Both the position numbers and the translations under genes were made by a program. A stretch of 34,184 bases of DNA from Verrucomicrobiia bacterium (lineage in GTDB: Bacteria > Verrucomicrobiota > Verrucomicrobiia > Verrucomicrobiales > Akkermansiaceae), in the NCBI GenBank assembly GCA_947460915.1, contig CANHKJ010000002.1, forward strand, positions 1-34,184. Reading direction: 5' to 3'. Positions within the stretch are counted from its first letter, which is position 1; each line of letters starts with the position of its first letter. Positions 7,372 through 16,364 of this stretch are shown piece after piece. The notes below the pieces were generated by a model, which saw only the letters and a list, made by a program, of their open reading frames with translations, ran no database searches and was not told where the DNA came from.

Positions 7372-9531
7372 ATGTCCGCCAATCTCAATAGCCCTGATCG
7401 CCAATATCCGCTGCAACGCACGCGGAATATCGGCATCTGTGCGCACATTGATGCTGGCAAGACAACTCTTACGGAGCGGATTCTTTTCTACACAGGGATG
7501 ATTCATAAAATTGGTGAAGTGCACGATGGTGCTGCCACCACTGATTGGATGGAACAGGAAAGAGAACGTGGTATCACCATTACTTCTGCCGCCGTCACCA
7601 CCGAGTGGTGGCAGCGCAAGGAAGAGGGTGTGACTAAGCTCTACACCGAGGAAAAAATGCGCGTCAACATCATCGATACCCCAGGGCACGTTGACTTCAC
7701 CGCTGAGGTGGAGCGTTCCCTGCGCGTTCTCGATGGTGCCATCGTCGTTTTCTGCGGAGTTGCTGGAGTTCAACCGCAAACCGAAACCGTATGGCGTCAA
7801 GCAACGAAATACAACGTGCCGCGTCTTGTTTTCGTCAATAAAATGGATCGCACTGGTGCCAATTTCCAAAGCGTTTTCGAAGAAGTTAAGGAAAAACTTG
7901 GAGCTAATGCTGTTCGCATCCTCATCCCCATCGGTGCCGAAGATACGCTCAAAGGGCAAATCGACGTGGTCAACCAAAAAGCCGTTTACTACAATGACGA
8001 CGATAAGTTTGGTTCCACATACACCGTAAAAGAACTCGACGCAGAGCAAAAAGTTCTCGCCGAGGCAGCTTACGCGGAGCTCCTCGACGCTGTTGCCAGT
8101 GTAGACGAAGAAGTTGGAGAGAAGTTCCTCATGGAGGAGCCAATTTCCAAAGAAGATCTCAAAAAAGGCATTCGCCGCGCTACCATCGCTAACCTACTCG
8201 TTCCTGTTGCTGGTGGTTCCGCTTTCAAAAATAAAGGTGTGCAGTATCTCCTTGATGCAGTAGCCGACTATCTCCCCAATCCTCTCGACATCCCTGCTGC
8301 CATTGGCATGGACCCGGACAACGAAGAACGCAAAATCGAGGTCCATACTGACGACAATCAAAAATTCGTCTCTCTCGCATTCAAACTATGGGCTGACAAA
8401 TTCGTTGGCAAACTCGTTTTCTTCCGTGTCTATTCCGGCTCTATCAAAAAAGGTGACACCGTTTACAATCCTCGCACTAGACGTTCCGAACGCGTAGGCC
8501 GCTTGATCCGTATCCAATCGAATCAGCATACCGACGTCGATTGCTGTTACTCAGGTGACATCGCAGCTATGGTAGGGATCAAAAATGTCACCACTGGTGA
8601 TACCCTCGCTGCAGAAAACCACGACGTAGTTCTTGAGCCTCCCACATTCCCCGAGCCCGTGATCTCCATGGCCGTGGAACCAAAAACGAAAGCCGACCAA
8701 GAAAAACTTGCTCTCGCACTAGCCCGCCTCTCCGAGGAAGATCCTACCTTCATGGTCAAGACCGATGAAGAAACAGGGCAAACTATCATTTCCGGCATGG
8801 GTGAACTTCACCTAGAAATCATTGTCGATCGCCTCAAGCGTGAATTCAAGGTGGAAGCCAACACTGGTGCTCCACAAATCGCCTACCGCGAAACTATTAC
8901 CGCACCAGCCGCTGCCGAAGGCAAACTGGTCAAGCAATCGGGTGGTCGTGGCCAATACGGTCACGTTCGTCTCACCGTTGCTCCCAATGAAAAAGGTAAG
9001 GGCCTGACCATTGAAAATAAAATCGTCGGCGGCGAGATTCCAAAAGAATACGTGAACGCTGTTTACAAAGGTGTCAACGAGTCCATGTCCAATGGCGTCA
9101 TCGCTGGCTTCCCTGTCATCGATGTTCACGTTGACATTCTTGGTGGTTCCTACCACGACGTTGACTCCAACGAAAACGCCTTCACTATGGCGGCGATTTT
9201 CGGTATGAAAGAAGCTTTCAAAAAAGCCAAACCGATCCTACTTGAGCCGATCATGGCGGTAGAGGTTTCCACTCCTGAAGATTACCAAGGTGATGTGATG
9301 GGTGACCTCAATCGTCGTCGCGGTCAAATCACCAGCATCGACACCAAAGGCAAACTCGCCGTCGTTCGCTGCGCTGTTCCTCTCAAGGAAATGTTTGGCT
9401 ACTCCACAGCAGTGCGCACACTTTCTTCAGGACGCGCCTCCTACTCAATGACCCCATCTCATTTCGAGCAGGTTCCCAACAACATTGTCGAGGAAATCGT
9501 CAGTGAACGTGGCGGAACATCTCGTTTTTAA
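7372..9531 (+). CDS. fusA: Translation elongation factor G
   Basis: EF-G is the GTPase that drives translocation and, with RRF, ribosome recycling. The 719-residue protein has the G-domain motifs AHIDAGKT (residues 24-31), DTPGH (102-106) and NKMD (156-159), the domain II and III segments, the domain IV signature GGRGQYGHVRL and the domain V segment with MGDLNRRRGQI. It is slightly longer than E. coli EF-G (704), partly from a larger hairpin between the switch regions (residues about 80-96, QRKEEGVTKLYTEEK). It sits between rpsG and rpsJ; the tuf gene usually found after fusA in str operons is absent. Confidence 0.98.
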   Translation: MSANLNSPDRQYPLQRTRNIGICAHIDAGKTTLTERILFYTGMIHKIGEVHDGAATTDWMEQERERGITITSAAVTTEWWQRKEEGVTKLYTEEKMRVNIIDTPGHVDFTAEVERSLRVLDGAIVVFCGVAGVQPQTETVWRQATKYNVPRLVFVNKMDRTGANFQSVFEEVKEKLGANAVRILIPIGAEDTLKGQIDVVNQKAVYYNDDDKFGSTYTVKELDAEQKVLAEAAYAELLDAVASVDEEVGEKFLMEEPISKEDLKKGIRRATIANLLVPVAGGSAFKNKGVQYLLDAVADYLPNPLDIPAAIGMDPDNEERKIEVHTDDNQKFVSLAFKLWADKFVGKLVFFRVYSGSIKKGDTVYNPRTRRSERVGRLIRIQSNQHTDVDCCYSGDIAAMVGIKNVTTGDTLAAENHDVVLEPPTFPEPVISMAVEPKTKADQEKLALALARLSEEDPTFMVKTDEETGQTIISGMGELHLEIIVDRLKREFKVEANTGAPQIAYRETITAPAAAEGKLVKQSGGRGQYGHVRLTVAPNEKGKGLTIENKIVGGEIPKEYVNAVYKGVNESMSNGVIAGFPVIDVHVDILGGSYHDVDSNENAFTMAAIFGMKEAFKKAKPILLEPIMAVEVSTPEDYQGDVMGDLNRRRGQITSIDTKGKLAVVRCAVPLKEMFGYSTAVRTLSSGRASYSMTPSHFEQVPNNIVEEIVSERGGTSRF

Positions 9532-9570
9532 TCCACATCGCAACCAACTACCACACACCTTCTCCTTGTT

Positions 9571-9879
9571 ATGGAAAATCAGAAAATACGCATCCGACTC
9601 CGCGCTTTCGATCATCGCGCCGTGGATAAATCCGCCGCCGAAATCGTCGAAACCGCAAAACGCACTGGCGCTAAAGTCTCCGGACCGATCCCGCTTCCTA
9701 CGCGCATCGAAAAATTCAGTGTGAACCGCTCCGTTCACGTGAACAAAAAATCCGCAGAACAATTCGAGATCCGCACTCATAAGCGTTTGCTTGATATCGT
9801 TGATCCTACAGCACGCACGGTTGATGAGTTGAAAAAACTCAACCTTCCTGCCGGTGTTGATATTTCCATCCGCATCTAA
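9571..9879 (+). CDS. rpsJ: 30S ribosomal protein S10
   Basis: S10 (NusE) is a 30S head protein and also a partner of NusB/NusG in transcription antitermination. The 102 residues begin MENQKIRIRLRAFDHRAVDK and include the conserved GPIPLPTR and the C-terminal LPAGVDISIRI. In most bacteria rpsJ starts a separate S10 operon preceded by tuf and an L4-responsive leader; here it lies only 39 bp after fusA, so the str and S10 operons appear fused and no leader structure fits in the gap. The spacer that follows contains AATCACTCA overlapping the stop codon (9878-9886). Confidence 0.98.
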   Translation: MENQKIRIRLRAFDHRAVDKSAAEIVETAKRTGAKVSGPIPLPTRIEKFSVNRSVHVNKKSAEQFEIRTHKRLLDIVDPTARTVDELKKLNLPAGVDISIRI

Positions 9880-9911
9880 TCACTCATTTACTCTCTAACT
9901 ATTTTACGACT

Positions 9912-10550
9912 ATGCCATTAGGACTTCTCGGCAAGAAAATCGGAATGACTCGTCTGTTTGACGAGGCAACGCAAGCAATGATCCCCGTGACCGTGGTTGA
10001 TGTGAAAGGTAACACTTTCCTCCAACACAAAACCGTTGAAAAAGACGGCTACAAAGCGGTGCAGGTCGGCTATGATGACCAGAAAAAAGTGCAACGTGTC
10101 AACAAAGCTGACATGGGACACTTCAACAAAGCTGGCTCTACTCCAAAACGCAAAATTCAAGAATTTCGTCTCTGCGGCAGTGACTCCCTTCCAGAAGCAC
10201 ATCCAGGTGCCGAGCTGTTCGCAGCTGGTCAATGGGTAGATGTGATCGGCACTTCGAAAGGTCACGGCTTCAGCGGTGTTGTCAAACGCTACAAATTCGG
10301 CGGTTTGCGCATGACTCACGGTTCGATGATGCACCGCAGAACGGGCGCCATCGGTTGCCGCTCCACTCCCGGTCGCGTTTGGAAAAACCAAAAAATGCCT
10401 GGTCAAGACGGTAACAAACAACGTACCGTGCAAAATTTGAAAGTTGTAGCAGTTCGCGCAGAAGACGGAGTTCTTCTCATCTCGGGAGGCATCCCAGGCG
10501 CAAAAGGCAGCTACGTCACCGTCCGCCCCGCCAAGAAAAAAACAGCTTAA
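9912..10550 (+). CDS. rplC: 50S ribosomal protein L3
   Basis: L3 binds near the 3' end of 23S rRNA and is one of the first assembly proteins of the large subunit. The 212-residue protein starts MPLGLLGKKIGMTRLFDE and has the conserved GTSKGHGFSGVVKRYKF and the long internal loop HGSMMHRRTGAIGCRSTPGRV with MPGQDGNK, whose glutamine lies where L3 is methylated in E. coli. Second gene of the S10 gene order, 32 bp after rpsJ. The spacer is pyrimidine-rich with TCTCTAACTA at 9892-9901, a 10-mer repeated before rpsS, and has no Shine-Dalgarno motif. Confidence 0.98.
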   Translation: MPLGLLGKKIGMTRLFDEATQAMIPVTVVDVKGNTFLQHKTVEKDGYKAVQVGYDDQKKVQRVNKADMGHFNKAGSTPKRKIQEFRLCGSDSLPEAHPGAELFAAGQWVDVIGTSKGHGFSGVVKRYKFGGLRMTHGSMMHRRTGAIGCRSTPGRVWKNQKMPGQDGNKQRTVQNLKVVAVRAEDGVLLISGGIPGAKGSYVTVRPAKKKTA

Positions 10551-10587
10551 TTTAGCCTGAATCGAACTCTGAACCACATTTCACGTC

Positions 10588-11196
10588 ATGTCTTCCCAAA
10601 CACTTACCGTAGAAGCCGCCGAGGCAGCACACATGTTGCTCGCGCCTGCCGATAAAGGCACTCAGGCTGTCCACGACCTCATCACTGCGTATCGCGCCAA
10701 CCGTCGTACCGGTTCCGCTCATACCAAGACCCGTGGTGAAGTCTCTGGCAACAACAAGAAAATTTACAAGCAAAAAGGAACCGGTGGCGCACGTCACGGT
10801 GACAAGCGCGCTCCCATCTTTGTTGGTGGTGGTGTGGTGTTCGGTCCCCGCGCTTGCGATTATACCAAGAAAGTTTCCAAAACCACTCGTAAGCTGGCCC
10901 TGCGCCGCGTGCTCGGTGACAATATCCGCGCTGGATCGATCAAGACTCTTGAGAGCTTCGCAATCGCTGATGGCAAAACACAATCCTTCGTAACTGCTGT
11001 TGCTGCTATTTCCACCGCTCGTCGTATCCTTATCATCGCTGATTCTTTCGATGAGAAGACATACCTCGCCGCTCGCAACGTCCAAAACGTTTTGCTCATG
11101 ACCGCAAACGAAGTCAACGTCGAGCACATCATGCTTCACAACGATATCTTCGTTGTTGGTGCTGCACTCACAACCCTCGCCAAACGCACAGCTTAA
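10588..11196 (+). CDS. rplD: 50S ribosomal protein L4
   Basis: L4 reaches into the polypeptide exit tunnel and in E. coli represses the S10 operon. The 202 residues contain the conserved tunnel-loop region KIYKQKGTGGARHGDKRAPIF and GGGVVFGPR and the C-terminal AARNVQNVLLMTANEVNVEH. The N-terminal half is shorter and more divergent than in E. coli, which is usual. It follows rplC after 37 bp. Because no L4-type leader fits upstream of rpsJ, regulation by L4, if it exists, must use another site. Confidence 0.97.
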   Translation: MSSQTLTVEAAEAAHMLLAPADKGTQAVHDLITAYRANRRTGSAHTKTRGEVSGNNKKIYKQKGTGGARHGDKRAPIFVGGGVVFGPRACDYTKKVSKTTRKLALRRVLGDNIRAGSIKTLESFAIADGKTQSFVTAVAAISTARRILIIADSFDEKTYLAARNVQNVLLMTANEVNVEHIMLHNDIFVVGAALTTLAKRTA

Positions 11197-11203
11197 TTTT
11201 GTT

Positions 11204-11488
11204 ATGAAAGATCTTTTCCACGTTATCAAAAATGTCCGCATGAGCGAGAAGGCGACTTACCTGAACGAGCTCAACAACGAGATCGTTCTCGATGTCGCAA
11301 CTGGTGCGAACAAAATCGAAATCAAACAGGCAGTGGAGACACTTCTTGGCAAGAAAGTGGCAGACGTCCGCACCCTTATTGTTAAGGGTAAGGCAAAACG
11401 CCGCCGCCGTGCTGACGAAGGTCGCACCAACCATATCAAAAAAGCGATCGTGCGCCTCGCAGAAGGCGAGAAACTCGACCTCGTGTAA
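11204..11488 (+). CDS. rplW: 50S ribosomal protein L23
   Basis: L23 lies at the tunnel exit and is the docking site for trigger factor and SRP. The 94-residue protein begins MKDLFHVIKNVRMSEKATYL and contains the family pattern of NEIVLDVATGANKIEIKQAVETLLG and VADVRTLIVKGKAKRR. I chose ATG 11204, 7 bp after the rplD stop, over an upstream start at 11153 that would overlap rplD. The spacer after it ends in AATCACTCA (11521-11529). Confidence 0.96.
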   Translation: MKDLFHVIKNVRMSEKATYLNELNNEIVLDVATGANKIEIKQAVETLLGKKVADVRTLIVKGKAKRRRRADEGRTNHIKKAIVRLAEGEKLDLV

Positions 11489-11543
11489 TACAACCACATT
11501 TACCGCAGCAACTGCCGATTAATCACTCACCATTCTTTGAGTC

Positions 11544-12380
11544 ATGGCCTTAAAAGTTTTCAAACCACACACACCGTCCGGGCGTTACAAGCAGCATCCC
11601 ACATTTGATGAGATCACCAAGCATACGCCAGAAAAATCATTGCTCTCGCCGATCAAGCGTAGCGGTGGCCGTAACAACACGGGTCGCATCACGATGCGTC
11701 ACGTGGGTGGCGGTGCCAAACGTCACTATCGCCTCGTTGACTTTAAACGCAACAAAGTTGACATGCCCGCAACCGTAGTTGGTATCGAATACGATCCAAA
11801 CCGCACTTGCCGCATCGCTTTGATCCAATACACCGATGGCACCAAGAGCTACATTCTAGCTCCTGTCGGTCTCGAAGTCGGCGCATCTGTGATTTCCACA
11901 TTGAAAGCCGATCCAAAACCCGGCAACGCAATGCCGCTGAAAAGCGTTCCTTTGGGAACCGTAATTCACAACATTGAATTGCTTCCTGGTTCCGGTGGTA
12001 AAGTAGCTCGCGCTGCAGGCCAACAAGCCATTCTTTCTAACCGCGAAGCCGGCTTCGGTCTGGTGAAAATGCCTTCCGGCGAAATTCGTCGCTTTAACGA
12101 AAACTGCCTCTGCACCATCGGTCAGGTCGGTAACCGTGAGCACATGAATGAAGTTTCCGGTAAAGCTGGTCGCACGCGTTGGATGGGCGTTCGTCCTACC
12201 GTTCGTGGTATGACCATGAACCCAGTTGACCACCCGAACGGTGGTGGTGAAGGCCGCTCCAAATCCGGTGGTGGTCGTAAGCACCTTCTCAGCCCATGGG
12301 GTCATGCCAAAGGTCAGAAGACCCGTAACAAGAAGAAGGCTAGTTCCGTCTTTATCGTGGCTCCTCGTCCTAAGAAATAA
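11544..12380 (+). CDS. rplB: 50S ribosomal protein L2
   Basis: L2 joins the subunits and supports the peptidyl-transferase centre. The 278 residues begin MALKVFKPHTPSGRYKQHP and carry GGRNNTGRITMRHVGGGAKRHYR, read as the RNA-binding core, and the C-terminal MNPVDHPNGGGEGRSKSGG. The histidine aligned with E. coli His229 is retained; the one two residues later (His231 in E. coli) is Asn here, a position that varies among phyla. The gene is flanked by rplW and rpsS in the normal order. Confidence 0.98.
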   Translation: MALKVFKPHTPSGRYKQHPTFDEITKHTPEKSLLSPIKRSGGRNNTGRITMRHVGGGAKRHYRLVDFKRNKVDMPATVVGIEYDPNRTCRIALIQYTDGTKSYILAPVGLEVGASVISTLKADPKPGNAMPLKSVPLGTVIHNIELLPGSGGKVARAAGQQAILSNREAGFGLVKMPSGEIRRFNENCLCTIGQVGNREHMNEVSGKAGRTRWMGVRPTVRGMTMNPVDHPNGGGEGRSKSGGGRKHLLSPWGHAKGQKTRNKKKASSVFIVAPRPKK

Positions 12381-12411
12381 TCCTTTGTTCATTCTCTAAC
12401 TACTTCATATC

Positions 12412-12681
12412 ATGCCTCGTTCATTGAAAAAAGGTCCTTTCGTTGACCAAAAGCTCCTCGCCAAAATTGATGCTGTCGCCGCTACTGGCGAATACAAAGC
12501 CATCAAGACATGGAGCCGTAAGTCCATGATCACTCCCGATTTCGTCGGTCACAACTTCGCTGTTCACAACGGTAAGACTTTCGTCCCCGTTTATGTCACG
12601 GAGAACATGGTCGGACACAAACTCGGTGAGTTTTCTCCTACCCGTATCTTCAAAGCACACGGCGGTATCGGCAAGAAATAA
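12412..12681 (+). CDS. rpsS: 30S ribosomal protein S19
   Basis: S19 forms a complex with S13 in the 30S head near the A-site tRNA. The 89 residues start MPRSLKKGPFVDQKLLAKID and contain KTWSRKSMITPDFVGHNFAVHNG (two conserved blocks) and the C-terminal GHKLGEFSPTRIFKAHGG; the length is typical. It follows rplB after 31 bp, with TCTCTAACTA in the spacer (12393-12402). Instead of rplV, an unrelated gene follows after only 18 bp. Confidence 0.98.
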   Translation: MPRSLKKGPFVDQKLLAKIDAVAATGEYKAIKTWSRKSMITPDFVGHNFAVHNGKTFVPVYVTENMVGHKLGEFSPTRIFKAHGGIGKK

Positions 12682-12699
12682 TATCCTACCTCTCTCTGT

Positions 12700-13446
12700 A
12701 TGTCCTTCGCACTGTCAACACGCATGCTTTTCCGCTCAGCCTTCGGGCTTGGAGTGGGCTGCCTGATGGCTGCTGCGCAGGACTTCAGCGAAGGTGCTGC
12801 AATTTCTGAAGCTGACACGCTGCGAGCCGAGATTGCCAAACTGCGTAAGCAGAACGAAAATCTCTCCAGCGCCGTTATTGACGCCAAACGTGGCGAACAA
12901 GAAGCCGCTGAGCAATTGGCGGAAGTGAAAAAGCGTCTCGAAGCACTCGGCAAAAATCTTCTCGATGGAGGAGATGACCGCTTGGTGCAGGCCGCCGCAG
13001 AGGATCAACTCCTCCGTGAGCGCCTTTCAGTAACCGAAAAGGCAGCAAGCATGCTGTCAGCTAATGCGCAAGATTTCGTGCGCCAGGCTGTGGTTTCTGA
13101 TCCTGATTCTCGACTTCGTTTAGAAACTTCCATCAGAGAGCTTGACGCAGCACTCGGTATGCGCCATAAACCGCGCCCCGACATCAAAACCGGTTCACTC
13201 AAACGCGCGCAAGTCGTTAGTATTGACTCGGAAAGCGGCCTCCTGGTCGTCAATGTCGGCGAAGCACAAGACTGTCGTATTGGTATGACTTACGTCATCC
13301 ACCGCGGCGACCGCCCCTTTGGTAAAGCCATCATTGCTGACGTTCGTAAGAATGTTGCCGGTGCCTTTGTCGAACAACTTGATCCACCTAACGAAATTGT
13401 CCGCCTCGGCGACACCATCATTCTCGAAACACAACCACAACGATAA
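12700..13446 (+). CDS. Unknown secreted coiled-coil protein inserted in the S10 operon
   Basis: This 248-residue protein is not a ribosomal protein. An N-terminal hydrophobic stretch (MLFRSAFGLGVGCLMAAAQ, from about residue 9) looks like a signal peptide; an ATG at 12724 may be the true start. Residues 37-85 form a heptad-rich coiled coil (LRAEIAKLRKQNENL), residues 95-152 are a second helical region, and residues about 167-244 are a beta-rich domain (KRAQVVSIDSESGLLVVNVG, then CRIGMTYVIHRGDRPFGKA, then VRLGDTI). That last pattern, a strand pair around a GMxxxVxR turn with a final LGD, resembles the C-terminal domain of FlgT-like and related envelope proteins. It lies 18 bp after rpsS and 30 bp before rplV, so it must share their transcript. 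Function unknown. Confidence 0.85.
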   Translation: MSFALSTRMLFRSAFGLGVGCLMAAAQDFSEGAAISEADTLRAEIAKLRKQNENLSSAVIDAKRGEQEAAEQLAEVKKRLEALGKNLLDGGDDRLVQAAAEDQLLRERLSVTEKAASMLSANAQDFVRQAVVSDPDSRLRLETSIRELDAALGMRHKPRPDIKTGSLKRAQVVSIDSESGLLVVNVGEAQDCRIGMTYVIHRGDRPFGKAIIADVRKNVAGAFVEQLDPPNEIVRLGDTIILETQPQR

Positions 13447-13476
13447 GCCACTCGGCAACAACAGATCCCTACGACC

Positions 13477-13851
13477 ATGGAAGTCAAAAGCACATCAAAA
13501 TACGTTCGTCTCTCGCCTAAAAAAGCGCGTGACGTCGCTCGCGAAATTCAGGGCCTGCCTGCAAGCAGCGCCATGGATATCCTCAACTTTACCCCGAGAA
13601 AAGCGGCTCAGTTGATCGGAAAAACACTCAAAACAGCTATGGCTGATGCTGAGCACAACTTCCAATTGGATGCAGGTGCTCTCACCGTAAAAGAAGCTGT
13701 GATCGGTATCGGTCCCGCACTCAAGCGCTTCAAGCCGCGTGCGAAAGGTTCCGCTGGTGCCATCCGCCGTCCTACTAGCCACATTTTCATTACTCTTACG
13801 GATGCAGAAGCACCTGCCAAAAAGGCAAAATCTGCTAAAGTCAGCAAATAA
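13477..13851 (+). CDS. rplV: 50S ribosomal protein L22
   Basis: L22 extends a beta hairpin into the exit tunnel next to L4. The 124 residues contain RLSPKKARDVAREIQGLP, TPRKAAQLIGKTLKTAMADAEHN and the hairpin FKPRAKGSAGAIRRPTSHI, all typical. The C-terminus carries a Lys/Ala-rich tail (APAKKAKSAKVSK). It is separated from rpsS by the unknown gene at 12700 but is otherwise in its normal place before rpsC. Confidence 0.97.
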   Translation: MEVKSTSKYVRLSPKKARDVAREIQGLPASSAMDILNFTPRKAAQLIGKTLKTAMADAEHNFQLDAGALTVKEAVIGIGPALKRFKPRAKGSAGAIRRPTSHIFITLTDAEAPAKKAKSAKVSK

Positions 13852-13882
13852 GCTCACCATTCACTTCTAAACTAATTCTACT

Positions 13883-14617
<735 letters not shown>

Positions 14618-14664
14618 TTGTTTCCCAATCACTCAATCATTCACATAACGCTAACATTTACTCT

Positions 14665-14670
14665 AGGAGG
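14665..14670 (+). promoter_or_regulatory. Perfect Shine-Dalgarno AGGAGG of rplP
   Basis: AGGAGG lies 8 bp before the rplP ATG at 14679, ideal spacing. It stands out because nearly every other gene in the ribosomal run lacks any recognisable Shine-Dalgarno motif. The spacer it lies in (14618-14678) is one of the longer ones in the operon and also contains AATCACTCA at 14627-14635. Confidence 0.75.
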
Positions 14671-14678
14671 ACACTACT

Positions 14679-15098
14679 ATGCCTTTGATGCCCAAACGAA
14701 CCAAGTTCCGCAAGTCATTCCGCGGCTCACGCGCCGGAAATGCTACTTCGGGAACCACCGTTGCCTTCGGCGACTTCGGTCTCCAAACCCTTGACCGCGG
14801 CTGGATGACGAATCGTCAGATTGAAGCCTGCCGTATCGCCATCAACCGTTTCCTGAAACGGAAAGGCAAGGTTTTCATTCGGATTTTCCCACACAAATCG
14901 ATCACCGCACGTCCACCCGAAACCCGGATGGGTAAAGGTAAAGGCTCCGTGGAAGCATGGGTCGCTGTGCTTCGTCCGGGCAACATGTTGTTCGAGATCG
15001 CCGGTGTTCCTGAATCCCAAGCCCGCGAGGCCATGCGCCTTGCTTCCTACAAACTCGGCATCCGCACGCGCTTTGTCGTCCGCAATCCACACGCATAA
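14679..15098 (+). CDS. rplP: 50S ribosomal protein L16
   Basis: L16 organises the A site of the large subunit. The 139-residue protein begins MPLMPKRTKFRKSFRGSRAG and contains GFGD-equivalent VAFGDFGLQTLDRGWMTNRQ and RMGKGKGSVEAWVAVLRPG, with a C-terminus RLASYKLGIRTRFVVR; length and motifs are normal. It is the only gene in the ribosomal run with a perfect Shine-Dalgarno sequence (14665-14670). Confidence 0.98.
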   Translation: MPLMPKRTKFRKSFRGSRAGNATSGTTVAFGDFGLQTLDRGWMTNRQIEACRIAINRFLKRKGKVFIRIFPHKSITARPPETRMGKGKGSVEAWVAVLRPGNMLFEIAGVPESQAREAMRLASYKLGIRTRFVVRNPHA

Positions 15099-15118
15099 TT
15101 CCTTATCCAATCACTCAT

Positions 15119-15322
15119 ATGGCTACTACCAAAGCGAAAGATCTCCGCGAACTGTCTGTTGACGAAATCAATCGTCGCATTCGCGACTTGAAACTTGAGG
15201 GCATCAACCTGAAACTGCAAAAAGCCACGGGCGCTCTGGAAAATCCAGCTCGCATCCGTGCCATCCGCCGCGAAAACGCTCGCCTGGTCACCATCCTTGC
15301 GCAGCGCTCTACCAAGGCATAA
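15119..15322 (+). CDS. rpmC: 50S ribosomal protein L29
   Basis: L29 is a small two-helix protein next to L23 at the tunnel exit. The 67 residues (MATTKAKDLRELSVDEINRR, then a central LKLQKATGALENPARIRAIRR block and LVTILAQR) match the family. Start ATG 15119 is 2 bp after an AATCACTCA motif (15109-15117), leaving no room for a Shine-Dalgarno sequence. Confidence 0.96.
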   Translation: MATTKAKDLRELSVDEINRRIRDLKLEGINLKLQKATGALENPARIRAIRRENARLVTILAQRSTKA

Positions 15323-15353
15323 TTCCTAACGTTAAACACCAACTTTTCTCTCT

Positions 15354-15623
15354 ATGAGCGATTCCGCCACCACTCCTGCCACATCCAACCGCAAAACACG
15401 CGTTGGTCTCGTAGTCTCCGACAAGATGGACAAAACCATCGTTGTGGAATACGTTGCCCGCGTTCCGCATCCACGTTTCAATAAGATCATCAAGCAAACG
15501 AAGAAATTCTACGTGCACGATGAAAAGGGTGAAGCGAAGATCGGCGACAAAGTTCGCATCGTGGAATCTCGTCCAACTTCAAAATTAAAGCGTTGGGCGC
15601 TTGACTCCATCCTCACTCACTAA
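15354..15623 (+). CDS. rpsQ: 30S ribosomal protein S17
   Basis: S17 is an OB-fold protein that binds early to 16S rRNA. The 89 residues contain KTRVGLVVSDKMDKTIVVEY and RVPHPRFNKIIKQTKKFYVHDE and GDKVRIVESRPTSKLKRW, all conserved. An N-terminal tail of about 12 residues (MSDSATTPATSNR), Ser/Thr-rich, precedes the core. It sits between rpmC and rplN as in most spc/S10 regions. Confidence 0.97.
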   Translation: MSDSATTPATSNRKTRVGLVVSDKMDKTIVVEYVARVPHPRFNKIIKQTKKFYVHDEKGEAKIGDKVRIVESRPTSKLKRWALDSILTH

Positions 15624-15667
15624 TATTACTCCGCCCGCAAGTTAACCACACAACACTTTATTGAATC

Positions 15668-16033
15668 ATGCTCCAGATGGAATCTTCCGTAGTCGTCGCC
15701 GACAACACCGGCGCGAAAAGCGCCAAAATGATTGGCGTTATTGGTAAACGCACTCGCTTTGCTCACGTCGGTGACGTGATCACCTGCCACATTCGCGACT
15801 CGATCCCTACCGCCTCAGTGAAAAAAGGATCAGTTGTCAAGGCCGTGGTAGTGCGCACCAGCGCTCCTATCCGTCGCGCCGATGGCTCCACTCTTCGCTT
15901 TGACACCAATGCGGTTGTGATCATCGACAAGGACAACAACCCACGTGGCACTCGCATCTTCGGCCCCGTAGCTCGTGAGCTCCGCGAGAAATCCTTCATG
16001 AAGATCGTATCTTTGGCTCCCGAAGTCGTCTAA
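15668..16033 (+). CDS. rplN: 50S ribosomal protein L14
   Basis: L14 lies at the subunit interface and forms an intersubunit bridge. The 121 residues begin MLQMESSVVVADNTGAKSAK and contain DVITCHIRDSIPT, the KGSVVKAVVVRTSAPIRR block and RGTRIFGPVARELR, typical of the family. Length is the family standard. Confidence 0.98.
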   Translation: MLQMESSVVVADNTGAKSAKMIGVIGKRTRFAHVGDVITCHIRDSIPTASVKKGSVVKAVVVRTSAPIRRADGSTLRFDTNAVVIIDKDNNPRGTRIFGPVARELREKSFMKIVSLAPEVV

Positions 16034-16051
16034 CTCCATCCTATTTTTTCC

Positions 16052-16291
16052 ATGAGCAAAATCAAAACACACGTCAAAAAAGGCGACCAAGTCGAGATCA
16101 CCACAGGCAGCGTTGCTATCAAAGGCAAACGTGGCACCGTTCTCGCCGTGAATGCAAAAAAAGGCACCGTGATCGTGGGTGATACCCGCCAGGTGACCAA
16201 AGCAACCCGCAAATCGGAAGCAAATCCCGATGGTGGCTTGCTCTTGCAAGACGCCCCCGTCCATATTTCCAATGTAAAGAAACTGGGCTAA
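16052..16291 (+). CDS. rplX: 50S ribosomal protein L24
   Basis: L24 starts large-subunit assembly and lies at the tunnel exit. The 79 residues have the KOW motif (VKKGDQVEITTGSVAIKGKR) followed by GTVLAVNAKKGTVIVG and the C-terminal APVHISNVKKLG. It is at the short end for the family, which often runs 75-105 residues. The 93-bp spacer that follows is the longest inside the operon after the leader and holds hairpins (16334-16364). Confidence 0.96.
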   Translation: MSKIKTHVKKGDQVEITTGSVAIKGKRGTVLAVNAKKGTVIVGDTRQVTKATRKSEANPDGGLLLQDAPVHISNVKKLG

Positions 16292-16333
16292 GAATTTTGG
16301 CGTTCCTCACAGAATGCCATGAACTCTGCGCCC

Positions 16334-16364
16334 GCGCTTAAGCGCAAGCATTAAAAAATGCGCT
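16334..16364 (+). promoter_or_regulatory. Hairpin cluster in the rplX-rplE spacer
   Basis: Two alternative structures overlap here. GCGCTTAAGCGC at 16334-16345 is a perfect 12-bp palindrome. AGCGCA (16341-16346) can instead pair with TGCGCT (16359-16364), or GCATT (16348-16352) with AATGC (16357-16361). In E. coli, S8 represses the spc operon by binding at the start of rplE, so the location suits a feedback site; no S8 recognition core is recognisable by eye. It has no T-run and is not an intrinsic terminator. Confidence 0.35.

Noticed and set aside
9918..11241. Long minus-strand open frames opposite rplC and rplD
   Set aside because: They are antisense to clearly conserved ribosomal proteins and come from the strong codon bias of those genes.
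11544..12380. Asn in place of the histidine at E. coli L2 position 231
   Set aside because: This position varies between phyla (for example other residues in Bacteroidetes), and the functionally important histidine two residues earlier is kept.
16342..16350. Reverse-strand TGCTTGCGC in the rplX-rplE spacer as an antisense promoter
   Set aside because: At the 16-bp spacing used by the other two copies there is no -10-like hexamer on that strand.
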